From the NCBI RefSeq assembly GCF_007827795.1, contig NZ_VITI01000001.1, positions 124,001 to 188,000 on the forward strand: DNA of 64,000 nt, written 5' to 3'. The first letter of the stretch is position 1. Each line of letters begins with the position of its first letter. This DNA is from Azospirillum brasilense (GTDB taxonomy: Bacteria; Pseudomonadota; Alphaproteobacteria; Azospirillales; Azospirillaceae). Under the pieces are notes generated by a model. The model made no database searches. It saw only the letters and a list, made by a program, of their open reading frames with translations, and was not told where the DNA came from. Below, in pieces: positions 33,389 through 46,275 of this stretch. The translations under genes were made by a program, and so were the position numbers.

Positions 33389-33565
33389 TCAGAGCAGAAC
33401 GCTGATGAACATCGGCGCCCACAGCACCGCCGACCAGATCAGCCCCAGGAAGATGCCGTGGGTGAGGTCGGTGAAGGTCGGTTCCGACAGGCAATGCATG
33501 CGCCAGAACGCTTCGCGGTCGTTCATGCCCTGACGCTGCGGGGACTGGTTCTGAGCGTCCTTCAT
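33389..33565 (-). CDS. Small single-helix membrane protein, function unknown
   Basis: This 58-residue protein has a polar N-terminus (KDAQNQSPQRQGMNDREAF), a conserved-looking RMHCLSEPTFTDLTHG segment and one hydrophobic helix to the C-terminus (IFLGLIWSAVLWAPMFISVLL). AGGA lies eight bases before the ATG at 33565. It may be a small subunit or regulator in the membrane, but no family was recognised. Its stop is 14 bases from the convergent kinase stop. Confidence 0.68.
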   Translation of the reverse strand: MKDAQNQSPQRQGMNDREAFWRMHCLSEPTFTDLTHGIFLGLIWSAVLWAPMFISVLL

Positions 33566-33675
33566 AACCGTTTCCTTGTTGGGGGCCAAAAGGAAGGAAC
33601 CGGTGAAGGGCGCCGCGGTTCCGCCGCGCGGCAGGAACATCGATCGGGCAGGATGGGCAACACCGAAAAGGAAAA

Positions 33676-33703
33676 GGCCCCCCGCCCTTTCGGACGGAAG
33701 GCC
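33676..33703 (-). terminator. Terminator between two small genes on the minus strand
   Basis: Read on the minus strand, a 12-bp stem (including G-T pairs) closes a GAAA tetraloop and is followed by TTTTCCTTTT. It would end the transcript of the gene at 33728-33958. Confidence 0.72.
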
Positions 33704-33727
33704 TTCCGGTCGGATGGGATGAGCCGC

Positions 33728-33958
33728 TTACTTGGTGCGGATCATCGGGGTGAGCTGATCGCCCCAGTTGCCCGTCGCGTTGTGATAGCGGGCGGTGCGC
33801 ATCAGCTCGACCGTCACGCCGGCCTCCACGGCCTTGACGACGGCGTCGTTCAGGCGGTGCAGGCTGTTGGCGAGGACGCGGATGGCGCTTTCCTGCTCGT
33901 CCGTGAGGTTCGAACGCTCGTCCGGCGGCGCATCCTGGAAACCCGGCTGATTCGTCAT
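33728..33958 (-). CDS. Small hypothetical protein of 76 residues
   Basis: This soluble, mostly helical protein is preceded by a good GGGAAGGA site before the ATG at 33958. It has LTDEQESAIRVLANSLHRLNDAVVKAVEAG and ends with a polar segment NATGNWGDQLTPMIRTK. No family was recognised. It is followed by its own terminator, supporting a real gene. Confidence 0.68.
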   Translation of the reverse strand: MTNQPGFQDAPPDERSNLTDEQESAIRVLANSLHRLNDAVVKAVEAGVTVELMRTARYHNATGNWGDQLTPMIRTK

Positions 33959-34323
33959 GCGGCTATCCTTCCCTTGTTCTCCGGCCCGGGTCTTGCGGCC
34001 CCGGCTCTGGCCCTGGTTCACCGGCGCCGTTGCGCCGGCATGGCCGGGTGCTGCGCTGCAAACCCGGCATTCAACGTCTTAACACATCACGCGCCGGGAG
34101 CAAGGGCGCGGCAAGACAACCTCGTTCGAAAGATTCATGCCTCCCGCGGCAGAGTGCCGCTGCACGGGGATACCGGAGGGGGGAAGGAGTCCGGCGGGCT
34201 TCAATCACGCTGCGTTCGACGGACGGCATTTGATCGGGGCGCGCTCCCGGCCTAGCTTTGCGCTCCAAGGGCAGACGCCGACAAAAACAATCCGCAGCCG
34301 ATACAGCAAAGAAAGACAGGACC
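33959..34323. other. Intergenic stretch between divergent genes
   Basis: 365 bases without a convincing gene. It holds a 7-bp perfect inverted repeat (34021-34027 with 34032-34038, CCGGCGC) of unknown meaning. No clear promoter boxes were seen. Confidence 0.4.
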
Positions 34324-35205
34324 ATGGCCGACACCGCGACCGATTCACGCTCCGTCGCCTTTCTGGGGCTTGGCACGATGGGCTTTCCCATGGCCGGCCA
34401 TCTGGCCGTCCGGGGCGGCCACCGGGTGACCGTCTTCAACCGCACCGCCGCCAAGGCCGACGCCTGGACCGCCCGTTTCGGCGGCGCCAGCGCCCCGACC
34501 CCCGAGGACGCCGCCCGCGATGCCGAGGTGGTCTTCCTGTGCGTGGGCGGTGACGACGACGTGCGGGCGGTGGCCGGCGCGGTGATGGGCGCCATGAAGC
34601 CCGGCACCATCGTCGCCGACCATTCCACCGTGTCCGCCACCGTCTCGCGCGAGATGGCCGAGTTGGCCCGCGAGCGCGGCCTGTTCTTCCTCGACGCGCC
34701 GGTCTCCGGCGGGCAGGCCGGGGCGGAGAACGGGGTGCTGACGGTGATGGTGGGCGGCGACGCCGAAGCCTTCGCCCGCGTCCAGCCGCTGATGGGCTGC
34801 TACGGCCGCTCCGTCACCCATATGGGGCCGGCGGGCGCCGGTCAGCTGACCAAGATGGTCAACCAGATCTGCATCGCCGGCCTGCTCCAGGGGCTGGCCG
34901 AGGGCATGGCCTTCGCGCAGAAGGCCGGGCTGGACGGGCACACGGTCGTGGACGTGATCGGGAAGGGGGCGGCCCAGTCCTGGCAGATGGACAACCGCGC
35001 CAAGACCATGCTGGACGGCAAGTTCGACTTCGGCTTCGCCGTGGACTGGATGCGCAAGGACCTGGGCATCGTCCTGGGCGAGGCGCGCAACAACGGCGCC
35101 AGCCTGCCCGTCACCGCCCTGGTCGACCAGTTCTACGCCGAGGTCCAGGCGATGGGCGGCAACCGGCTGGACACCTCCAGCCTGATGACGCGGCTGACGC
35201 GCTGA
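34324..35205 (+). CDS. NAD(P)-dependent beta-hydroxyacid dehydrogenase (3-hydroxyisobutyrate/tartronate semialdehyde reductase type)
   Basis: This cytoplasmic oxidoreductase of 293 residues has the Rossmann motif FLGLGTMGFPMAGHL at the start and the substrate-binding motif FLDAPVSGGQAGAENG. The catalytic lysine region GAGQLTKMVNQ follows (Lys about 178). This is the beta-hydroxyacid dehydrogenase family, including 3-hydroxyisobutyrate dehydrogenase, GarR and GLYR; the exact substrate is not decided. The next gene, a GlcD-type FAD enzyme, is convergent and also acts on hydroxy acids. Confidence 0.9.
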   Translation: MADTATDSRSVAFLGLGTMGFPMAGHLAVRGGHRVTVFNRTAAKADAWTARFGGASAPTPEDAARDAEVVFLCVGGDDDVRAVAGAVMGAMKPGTIVADHSTVSATVSREMAELARERGLFFLDAPVSGGQAGAENGVLTVMVGGDAEAFARVQPLMGCYGRSVTHMGPAGAGQLTKMVNQICIAGLLQGLAEGMAFAQKAGLDGHTVVDVIGKGAAQSWQMDNRAKTMLDGKFDFGFAVDWMRKDLGIVLGEARNNGASLPVTALVDQFYAEVQAMGGNRLDTSSLMTRLTR

Positions 35206-35244
35206 CCGGATGGGGAGCGCTGCTGCGCTCCCCTTTCTGTTACA

Positions 35245-36648
35245 TCACACCCGGACGACCTTGCCGGGGTTCATCCGGTTGTCCGGGTCGAAGGCGCGCT
35301 TCAGCTCGCCCATCACGGCGAAGGCGTCGCCGGCCTCCTTCTCCAGGAACTCCATCTTGCCGTAGCCGATGCCGTGCTCACCGGTGCAAGTGCCGCCCAT
35401 GGCAAGCGCCCGATCGACCATGCGGTCGTTCAGGCGCTTGGCTTCGGCCAGCTCCTCCGGCTTGTCGGGGTCGATGACGTAGACGAGGTGGAAGTTGCCG
35501 TCGCCGACATGGCCGACCAGCGGGGCCAGCATCGAGGATTCGGCGATGTCCTTCTTCGTCTCCAGGATGCAGTCGGCCAGCCGCGAGATCGGCACGCAGA
35601 CGTCGGTCGGCCAGCCCTTGGAACCGGGGCGCAGCGCCAGCGCCGCGTAATAGCCGTCGTGGCGGGCCTGCCAGAGCTTGGAGCGGTCCTCCGGACGGGT
35701 CGCCCAGGTGAATTCGCTGCCGCCATACTCCGCGGCGATGGCCGAGACCATCTCCGCCTGCTCCTTGACCCCGGCGGCGGTGCCGTGGAACTCGAAGAAC
35801 AGGGTCGGGGCGACCTTGTAGTCCAGCTTGGAATACTTGTTCACCGCGTCCATCTGGACCTCGTCCAGCAGTTCGATGCGGGCGACGGGGATGCCGGACT
35901 GGATGGTCTGGATCACCGTGTCCACGGCGCCGCGGATGTCGTTGAACGGGCAGACCGCCGACGAGATCGCCTCCGGAATGCCGTAGAGGCGCAGCGTCAC
36001 CTCGGTGATGATGCCGAGCGTGCCTTCGGCACCGACGAACAGGCGGGTCAGGTCGTAGCCGGCGGCGGACTTGCGGGCGCGCCCGCCGGTCTTGATGATC
36101 CGGCCGTCGACCAGCACCACGGTCAGCCCCAGCACGTTCTCGCGCATGGTGCCGTAGCGCACGGCGTTGGTGCCGCTGGCGCGGGTGGAGGCCATGCCGC
36201 CCAGCGAGGCGTCGGCGCCGGGGTCGATGGGGAAGAACAGGCCGGTGTCGCGCAGATGCTCGTTGAGCTGCTTGCGGGTCACGCCGGCCTGGACGGTGAC
36301 GTCGAGATCCTCCGGGCTGACGCGCAGGACCTCCTTCATGTTCGACACGTCGATGCAGACGCCGCCGGCGAGCGCCGCGACGCCACCCTCCAGCGAGGTG
36401 CCGGTCCCGAAGGGGATGATCGGCAGCTTGTGCTTCGCGCAGAGCGTCACGATGGCGCTGACCTCCTCGGTGGAGGTGGCGAAGGCGACGCCATCGGGCG
36501 GGAAGTTGGGGTGGTAGGACTCGTCCTTGCCGTGATGCTCGCGCACCGCCGCGGCGGTGGTGAAGCGGTCCCCAAGCAGGGCCTTGAACTCGGCCTTCAT
36601 CTCGTCGGTGAAGGCGACGCGAGGCTGGGCAGCGGCTACGGCGGTCAT
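35245..36648 (-). CDS. FAD-linked 2-hydroxyacid oxidoreductase (D-lactate dehydrogenase/GlcD family)
   Basis: This 467-residue flavoprotein oxidises a 2-hydroxy acid and probably passes electrons to cytochrome c or quinone. The FAD-binding domain has PIIPFGTGTSLEGG and DPGADASLGGMASTRASGTNAVRYG. The C-terminal catalytic domain has VGHVGDGNFH and TGEHGIGYGK, with metal or substrate histidines. It resembles mitochondrial-type D-lactate dehydrogenase most, but glycolate oxidase GlcD is close. GGGGAGA precedes the ATG. It is single, without GlcE or GlcF genes next to it, which favours D-lactate or a similar acid. Confidence 0.9.
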   Translation of the reverse strand: MTAVAAAQPRVAFTDEMKAEFKALLGDRFTTAAAVREHHGKDESYHPNFPPDGVAFATSTEEVSAIVTLCAKHKLPIIPFGTGTSLEGGVAALAGGVCIDVSNMKEVLRVSPEDLDVTVQAGVTRKQLNEHLRDTGLFFPIDPGADASLGGMASTRASGTNAVRYGTMRENVLGLTVVLVDGRIIKTGGRARKSAAGYDLTRLFVGAEGTLGIITEVTLRLYGIPEAISSAVCPFNDIRGAVDTVIQTIQSGIPVARIELLDEVQMDAVNKYSKLDYKVAPTLFFEFHGTAAGVKEQAEMVSAIAAEYGGSEFTWATRPEDRSKLWQARHDGYYAALALRPGSKGWPTDVCVPISRLADCILETKKDIAESSMLAPLVGHVGDGNFHLVYVIDPDKPEELAEAKRLNDRMVDRALAMGGTCTGEHGIGYGKMEFLEKEAGDAFAVMGELKRAFDPDNRMNPGKVVRV

Positions 36649-36770
36649 GGACGAATCTCCCCGGGAGTCCTTTTGGCACGGTGACGTGCGGTGGTAGGAC
36701 CGGAGAAGCTAAGCCCCGCCGCCCGTGCAGACAAGCGACTCGCGCGCATGGGTGGGTGCCGCAGCAAAAG

Positions 36771-36903
36771 CCCTCTCCCCCCTGGGGAGAGGGAGGGGAC
36801 CCGCGCCACAGGCGCGGGGAGGGTGAGGGGGTTGCGCCTTTGCCGGACGTCCGACATGCACAACCCCCTCACCCTAACCCTCCCCCCGGAGGGGAGAGGG
36901 AAC
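36771..36903. repeat. Composite GC-rich inverted repeat
   Basis: A palindrome at 36771-36792 (CCCTCTCCCC core) and a second at about 36800-36819 are followed by an arm (36818-36832) that pairs with 36861-36885. The unit ends with CCCTCCCC and its complement near 36880-36900. It fills the gap between the GlcD-type gene and the 5-oxoprolinase gene, both on the minus strand, and could affect readthrough. Confidence 0.75.
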
Positions 36904-36910
36904 TGGGAAC

Positions 36911-40519
<3,609 letters not shown>

Positions 40520-40629
40520 ATCCCACTCCCTGATGTCTTGGCTTTACGGGGAGTGTGACCATACGCCGCCGCTGGTCAAGACGGGGTGCACGAAAGGGTG
40601 GGATGCGCTTCGTTCCCCTGCCCGTCCGG

Positions 40630-41184
40630 TCAGGCCGCCTTGAGCAGCGCGGGCAACCCGTCCAGCATGGCGTTCACCGCGCCGGCCCCATCCTCGAACG
40701 CCTCCAGCGCCAGCGAGAATTGCGAAGGACGCGGCAGGTCGATGGTGATGGCGAACTCCCCGCCGTCGCGCTCCATCCGACCGCCGAAGCGGCGCGACAG
40801 GGCGCGCATGCGGGTGTTGTCGGCCAGACACATCATATGGACCTGCCGGATGCCCCGGTTGGCCGCGATGGACAGCGAGCGGCGGACCAGGGTGGAGCCG
40901 ACGCCCCGCCCCTGAAACCCCTTTTCGACGCTGATCGCCAGCTCCGCCGCGCCGGGCCATAGCAGCCGATCGAAGCACAGCTCCACCGCACCGCGCAGTT
41001 CGCCGCGGTCGAACAGGCCGAGCAGCGTCGTCCGCGTCCAGTCGAGCGACTCGCAATGTTTGACGATGACCTCGTCGGAGACGGTGCCGGTGAAGCGGGC
41101 GTAGCGGTCCGCCTTGTCCAGCCGCAGCAGATGCGCGCGGTACGGACCGCGCTCGGCGGGGAGAAGCTTGCGGATGGCGGGCAT
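40630..41184 (-). CDS. GNAT-family N-acetyltransferase
   Basis: This 184-residue protein has the acetyl-CoA motif GFQGRGVGSTLVRRSL (89-104), preceded by the AELAISVEK strand and followed by VHMMCLADNTRMRALSRRFGG. The acceptor substrate is unknown. No convincing ribosome binding site lies at either ATG 41184 or ATG 41217; 41184 starts close to the first strand, as is usual. Two near-identical palindromes at 41275-41289 and 41341-41358 lie upstream, shared with the divergent TerB-DnaJ gene. Confidence 0.87.
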   Translation of the reverse strand: MPAIRKLLPAERGPYRAHLLRLDKADRYARFTGTVSDEVIVKHCESLDWTRTTLLGLFDRGELRGAVELCFDRLLWPGAAELAISVEKGFQGRGVGSTLVRRSLSIAANRGIRQVHMMCLADNTRMRALSRRFGGRMERDGGEFAITIDLPRPSQFSLALEAFEDGAGAVNAMLDGLPALLKAA

Positions 41185-41274
41185 GGAGGGACTCGCGGGG
41201 CTGGTGATTCGGGACATCGCACCGCTTCGCGTCGTCCGCTTCCCCATCGGCGGCCTGGATCGGCCATCCTCTTT

Positions 41275-41289
41275 TGTTGCGGCGCAACA
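41275..41289. promoter_or_regulatory. Operator-like palindrome, site 1
   Basis: A perfect inverted repeat with arms TGTTGCG and CGCAACA around a single central G, in the gap between divergent genes. A related site lies 66 bases to the right. Confidence 0.5.
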
Positions 41290-41340
41290 TGGAGAAGACG
41301 GGAACGAAGGGCAAGGGCTCGTGCGATGACGGTACAGCTC

Positions 41341-41358
41341 TGTTGCAGTGCAGCAACA
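41341..41358. promoter_or_regulatory. Operator-like palindrome, site 2
   Basis: Arms TGTTGC and GCAACA with a 6-base spacer. The arms are the same six bases as in site 1, but the spacing is wider (3 bases between these arms at site 1). Confidence 0.45.
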
Positions 41359-41504
41359 TCCTGCTCCGCCGAAAATCCCATACCCCCAACGGATGAAAAG
41401 GGCGCGGCGCGCGAAGATGCTGGGAAACAACGAAAAAGTATGGGCCGGTTGGCGCGGTGCCGGACTGCCGGTATGCTGCTCCCGCAGGCGAAAGGCGGAT
41501 AAGA

Positions 41505-42242
41505 ATGAGCATCTGGGGCAGCGTCCTGGGCGGGGCGGCCGGTTTCACCATCGGCGGCCCGATCGGGGGCCTGATCGGTCTGGCCACCGGCTATGCGGTG
41601 GGGCGCGGCATCCGCGGCCTGTGCGGCCCGGCGGACGCCACCAAGTCCATCGCCTTCACCATCGGCGTGATCGCCCTGTCGGCGAAGATGGCCCGCGCCG
41701 ACGGCGTGGTGAAGCGGGTTGAGGTGGACACGTTCAAGCGGCTGTTCCGCGTCCCGCCGGAGGAGCTGGACACGGTGGGCCACGTCTTCGACCTCGCCCG
41801 CAAGGACAGCCACGGGTTCGAGGAGTACGCCCAGCAGATCGCCGGCCTGTTCGATGACCGCCGCGCCGTGCTGGAGGAACTGCTCGACAGCCTGCTGGCC
41901 ATTGCCGAGGCCGACGACGAGCTGCACGAAACGGAAGTCGAGTATCTGCGCACCGTCGCCCACATCTTCGGCTTCAGCGACGAGGAGTTCGAGCGCATCG
42001 TCGCCGGCCACCACATCGCCGGCACGCCGAACGAGACCGACCCCTACGGCGTGCTCGGCGTCTCCCGCCGGGCCAGCGACGAGGCGATCAAGGCCGCGCA
42101 CCGCCGTCTGGTGCGCGAGCATCACCCGGATGTGCTGATCGCCCAGGGCATGCCGCAGGAGTTCGTCGATCTGGCGACGCAGAAGATCGCCGCCATCAAC
42201 GCCGCCTTCGACCGGATCGAGAAGGAGCGCACGCGCGGCTAA
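41505..42242 (+). CDS. DjlA-like protein: TerB tellurite-resistance-like domain plus J domain
   Basis: This 245-residue co-chaperone has a Gly-rich hydrophobic N-terminus (SVLGGAAGFTIGGPIGGLIGLATGYAVG). A TerB-type helical domain follows (about 60-170, with SAKMARADGVVKRVEVDTF and AEADDELHETEVEYLRTVAHIFG). It ends with a J domain (about 178-240) carrying YGVLGVSRRASDEAIKAAHRRL and the HPD triad in REHHPDV. It should stimulate DnaK at or near the membrane. ATG 41505 has an AAGG site; the upstream in-frame start has no support. Confidence 0.93.
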   Translation: MSIWGSVLGGAAGFTIGGPIGGLIGLATGYAVGRGIRGLCGPADATKSIAFTIGVIALSAKMARADGVVKRVEVDTFKRLFRVPPEELDTVGHVFDLARKDSHGFEEYAQQIAGLFDDRRAVLEELLDSLLAIAEADDELHETEVEYLRTVAHIFGFSDEEFERIVAGHHIAGTPNETDPYGVLGVSRRASDEAIKAAHRRLVREHHPDVLIAQGMPQEFVDLATQKIAAINAAFDRIEKERTRG

Positions 42243-42361
42243 AGCCAGGCGTCGCGCCGTCCTTCCCGGCCGACGCATCCCCGCCCCGGCGCAATCGGGT
42301 GTCGCGAGCCTGCGGACCGCACGCTATATAAGCACACCTCCGCACACCGTATCGTTGGGTC

Positions 42362-44188
42362 ATGGCTCCTCCCGCTCCGATCACCGCGCTCCAGGGCGTG
42401 TCCGTCACCTTCGGCGGCCGTCCGCTGTTCGAAACCATCGACCTGTCCATCGGGCGGGGCGACAAGGCCTGTCTGGTCGGACGGAACGGGTCCGGCAAAT
42501 CGACGCTGATGAAGGTGCTGGCCGGCATGATCCAGCCGGACGGCGGCACCGTCTTCACCCAACCCGGCGCCCGCATCGCCTATCTGCCACAGGAGCCGGA
42601 CTTCATCGGCTGCGCCACCGTCCACGACTATGTCGCTGCCGGCCTGCCCGCCGACGAGCGGGACGAGGCGCACCGGGTGGACGCCGTGCTGGACCGGCTC
42701 CAGGTGCCGGGCCATCTCGACCCCAACACGCTGTCGGGCGGCGAGGCGCGGCGCACGGCGCTGGCCCGCACGCTGGTCGGCGCCCCCGACGTGATGCTGC
42801 TGGACGAGCCGACCAACCACCTCGACCTGCCCACCATCGAGTGGCTGGAGGAGGAGTTGCTGGCCTACCGCGGTGGCCTGCTGCTGATCTCGCACGACCG
42901 CAGCTTCCTGAACCGGCTGGCCAAGCGGACGCTGTGGCTCGACCGCGGCACGGTGCGCGCCACCGACCGCGGCTTCGCCGAGTTCGAGACCTGGCAGGCC
43001 GAGGTGTTCGAGTCGGAGGAGATCGCTGCCCAGAAGCTGAACCGCAAGATCGAAGGCGAGATGAAGTGGCTGCGCGAGGGCATCTCGGCCCGGCGCACCC
43101 GCAACATGGGCCGCGTGCGCGCCCTGCTCCAGCTCCGCACCGACCGCGCCGAGCGCATCAAGGGCGGCCAGCAGGCCAAGCTCGCCGTCGCCGAGGCCGA
43201 GCGCGGCGGCCGGCTGGTCATCGAGGCCGAGCACATCTCAAAGGGCTTCGACACGGCGGACGGCCGCAAGTCCATCGTCAACGACTTCTCCACCCGCATC
43301 CTGCGCGGCGACCGGGTCGGGCTGATCGGGCCGAACGGCGCCGGCAAGACCACCCTGCTGAAGATGCTGACCGGCCAGATGGAGCCCGACAGCGGGACGA
43401 TCCGGCTGGGCACCAACCTGGAAACCGCCTATTTCGACCAGCGGCGCGACGGGCTGGACCCCGAGGACACCATCCGCAAGGTGCTGTGCCCCTTCGGCGG
43501 CGACAGCGTGATGGTCAACGGCCAGCCGCGCCACGTCGCCGGCTACATGCGCGACTTCCTGTTCGACACGCGCCAGCTCGACAGCCCGGTCAAGGCGCTG
43601 TCGGGCGGTGAGCGCAACCGGCTGCTGCTCGCCCGGCTGTTCGCGCGGCCCAGCAACATGATGATCCTCGACGAGCCGACCAACGACCTCGACATGGACA
43701 CGCTGGACCTGCTGGAGGACGTGCTCGGCGACTATCAGGGCACGCTGCTGCTGGTCAGCCACGACCGCGACTTCCTCGACCGGCTGGTCACCAGCACCAT
43801 TGCGGTGGAGGGGGACGGGGTGATCGCCGAATATCCCGGCGGCTATTCCGACTATCTGGTGCAGCGCCCGCCGCCCAAGGAGAAGGCCGCCGCCCCGGCC
43901 AAGGCAAAGCCCGCCGCCGCTCCCGCGGCCGCCAAGCCGAAGGGCAAACTGAGCTACAAGGACCAGCGGGAGTTGGACGACCTGCCCGCCCGCATGGACA
44001 AGCTGACCGCGGAGGTGGCGACGCTCGAATTGGCGCTGGCCGATCCCGACCTGTTCGCCCGCGACGCCGCCAGGTTCCAGAAGACGTCCGACCGGTTGCA
44101 GACGAAGCAAAGCGAGCTGGCCGCCGCCGAGGAACGCTGGCTGGAGCTGGAGGCCCTGCGCGAGGAGCTGGAAGGCGGCCGCGGATGA
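42362..44188 (+). CDS. uup: ABC-F family ATPase, Uup-like
   Basis: This 608-residue soluble protein has two ABC domains. Walker A is GRNGSGKST (40-48) and GPNGAGKTT (about 327-335); signatures are LSGGEARR and LSGGERNR; Walker B is MLLDEPTNHLD and MILDEPTNDLD. A linker rich in charged residues lies between them, and the C-terminal coiled coil (about 530-605) follows a KPAAAPAAAKP linker, which is the Uup mark. Uup acts on ribosomes or DNA structures rather than transport. A TATATA at 42325-42330 may be the -10 box. The EamA gene overlaps its stop by four bases. Confidence 0.9.
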   Translation: MAPPAPITALQGVSVTFGGRPLFETIDLSIGRGDKACLVGRNGSGKSTLMKVLAGMIQPDGGTVFTQPGARIAYLPQEPDFIGCATVHDYVAAGLPADERDEAHRVDAVLDRLQVPGHLDPNTLSGGEARRTALARTLVGAPDVMLLDEPTNHLDLPTIEWLEEELLAYRGGLLLISHDRSFLNRLAKRTLWLDRGTVRATDRGFAEFETWQAEVFESEEIAAQKLNRKIEGEMKWLREGISARRTRNMGRVRALLQLRTDRAERIKGGQQAKLAVAEAERGGRLVIEAEHISKGFDTADGRKSIVNDFSTRILRGDRVGLIGPNGAGKTTLLKMLTGQMEPDSGTIRLGTNLETAYFDQRRDGLDPEDTIRKVLCPFGGDSVMVNGQPRHVAGYMRDFLFDTRQLDSPVKALSGGERNRLLLARLFARPSNMMILDEPTNDLDMDTLDLLEDVLGDYQGTLLLVSHDRDFLDRLVTSTIAVEGDGVIAEYPGGYSDYLVQRPPPKEKAAAPAKAKPAAAPAAAKPKGKLSYKDQRELDDLPARMDKLTAEVATLELALADPDLFARDAARFQKTSDRLQTKQSELAAAEERWLELEALREELEGGRG

Positions 44189-45063
44189 GTCTGCGCGACT
44201 CGCTGCTGGCGCTCCTGGTCATGGCGACCTGGGGCCTGAACTTCGTCGTCGCCAAATGGGGACTGGCCGAGTTCCCGCCGCTGTTCATCATGGCGCTGCG
44301 CTTCCTCGCGGTGGCGGCGCTGATCCTCCCCTTCAAGCGGATTCCCTGGAGCGCGGTGCGGCCCATCGCGATTCTGTCGGTGACGCTGGGGACCGTGCAT
44401 TTCCCGCTGATGTTCACCGGGCTGAACGGCATCGACGCGGCCACCGCCTCGCTGGCCGCGCAGGCGCAGGTGCCCTTCTCCTCCCTGCTGGCCGCGCTGG
44501 TCTTCAAGGACAAGCTCGGCTGGCGCCGCGCCACCGGCATGGCCGCGGCCTTCGCGGGCGTCGCGGTGATCGCAGGCGAGCCGCGGCTGTCCGGGTCGCT
44601 GGTGCCGCTGTTCATGATCCTCGGCGCCAGCTTCGCCTTCGCCGTCGCCAGCATCCAGATGAAGCTGATCGTCGGTGTCGACGGATTCGCGCTGAACGGC
44701 TGGATGGCGCTGTTCGCCGCCCCGCAGCTGCTCCTGCTCTCCTTCCTGTTCGAGGAGGGGCAGATGGCCGCGCTCACCGACGCCACCCTGTGGGGCTGGG
44801 GCGCCATCGCCTACATGGCGGTGGGCGTGACGATCGGCGCCTATGGGATGTGGTACCCGCTGCTGCGCAAATACTCGGTCAACCAGACCATGCCCTTCCT
44901 GCTGACCGTGCCGGTCTTCGGCGTGCTGGCGGGCGTTCTGCTGATGGACGATCCCTTCACGCTTCGGCTGGTCCTGGGCGGGCTGTTGACCGTGGGCGGC
45001 ATGGCCGTCATCGTGAAGCGGCGCCCGACGGCGCTGGCGGAGAAGGTGACGAATCCGACCTGA
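44185..45063 (+). CDS. EamA/DMT-family transporter (RhaT-type, EamA)
   Basis: This inner-membrane protein of 292 residues has about ten helices in two EamA repeats. The first repeat ends near IAGEPRLSGS, and the second begins LFMILGASFAFAVASIQMK. Related to exporters of amino acids or metabolites; the substrate is unknown. ATGA overlap with uup indicates translational coupling, which is unusual for the pair and may only reflect compact packing. Confidence 0.9.
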   Translation: MSLRDSLLALLVMATWGLNFVVAKWGLAEFPPLFIMALRFLAVAALILPFKRIPWSAVRPIAILSVTLGTVHFPLMFTGLNGIDAATASLAAQAQVPFSSLLAALVFKDKLGWRRATGMAAAFAGVAVIAGEPRLSGSLVPLFMILGASFAFAVASIQMKLIVGVDGFALNGWMALFAAPQLLLLSFLFEEGQMAALTDATLWGWGAIAYMAVGVTIGAYGMWYPLLRKYSVNQTMPFLLTVPVFGVLAGVLLMDDPFTLRLVLGGLLTVGGMAVIVKRRPTALAEKVTNPT

Positions 45064-45085
45064 GGAAGCCCGACCTGAGGACACC

Positions 45086-45796
45086 ATGATGCGCACGGGC
45101 ACCGGATGCATCGACCGCCCCTCCCCCAACCATGGGCCGCGGCCCGAGGGGGTGGGGGTGGAGCTGCTGATCCTCCATTACACGGGGATGCCCACCGCCG
45201 AGTCGGCGCTGGCCCGGCTGTGCGAGCCCGCCGCCCAAGTCAGCGCCCACTACACGGTGGACGAGGACGGCGCCGTCTACGCCCATGTGCCGGAGGACCG
45301 GCGCGCCTGGCACGCCGGCCTGTCCTCCTGGCAGGGCCGGGCCGACGTGAACAGCCGCTCCATCGGAATCGAGATCGTCAATCCGGGGCACGAGTTCGGC
45401 TACCGCCCCTTCCCCGCCGTACAGATGGCCGCCGTGGCGGATCTCTGCCTGGACGTCATGGGGCGGCATGGAATCGCGCCCGCCGACGTGCTCGGCCACA
45501 GCGACATCGCGCCCGCCCGCAAGGAGGACCCCGGCGAGCTGTTCGACTGGCCGGGGCTGGCGGCGCGTGGAATCGGGCTGTGGCCGGAGCCCGCCAGGGC
45601 GGACGATTCGGCGAACGACTCGGCGGATTCGGCGGAGGATGTGGCGGCGCTTCTGGGACGCTATGGGTATGACACCGCCGAATCGAGGGTTCTGCTGTCC
45701 TTCCAGCGCCATTTCCACCCCGAACGCCTGACCGGGGAGCCCGACCCGGAGACGCTGCGCCGCCTGCGCGCGCTGCTGCGGATGACCGGGCGCTGA
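45086..45796 (+). CDS. N-acetylmuramoyl-L-alanine amidase (amidase_2 family, AmiD-like)
   Basis: This 236-residue enzyme cleaves the sugar-peptide bond of muropeptides. The zinc site has H31 in LILHYTGM and the histidine in GHSDIAPARKEDPG, with the catalytic IGIEIVNPGHEF strand between. The C-terminal region (about 170-236, ALLGRYGYD and FQRHFHPERLTGEPD) is peptidoglycan-binding-like. No signal peptide is seen, so it may recycle anhydro-muropeptides in the cytoplasm (AmpD-like). GAGG lies just upstream; ATG 45086 and ATG 45089 are both possible. It is 22 bases after the EamA gene. Confidence 0.9.
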   Translation: MMRTGTGCIDRPSPNHGPRPEGVGVELLILHYTGMPTAESALARLCEPAAQVSAHYTVDEDGAVYAHVPEDRRAWHAGLSSWQGRADVNSRSIGIEIVNPGHEFGYRPFPAVQMAAVADLCLDVMGRHGIAPADVLGHSDIAPARKEDPGELFDWPGLAARGIGLWPEPARADDSANDSADSAEDVAALLGRYGYDTAESRVLLSFQRHFHPERLTGEPDPETLRRLRALLRMTGR

Positions 45797-45842
45797 GAAT
45801 CCGAATCGCCCCCGAACACCGTTGCGAATCGAACGCCGACCC

Positions 45843-45848
45843 TATACA
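45843..45848 (+). promoter_or_regulatory. -10 box of the rnpB promoter
   Basis: TATACA sits seven bases before the predicted RNA start, with TTGCGA 15 bases upstream as a weak -35 box. It matches the TATACA of the second tRNA-Pro promoter in this window. Confidence 0.6.
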
Positions 45849-45855
45849 CAGTGCC

Positions 45856-46275
<420 letters not shown>

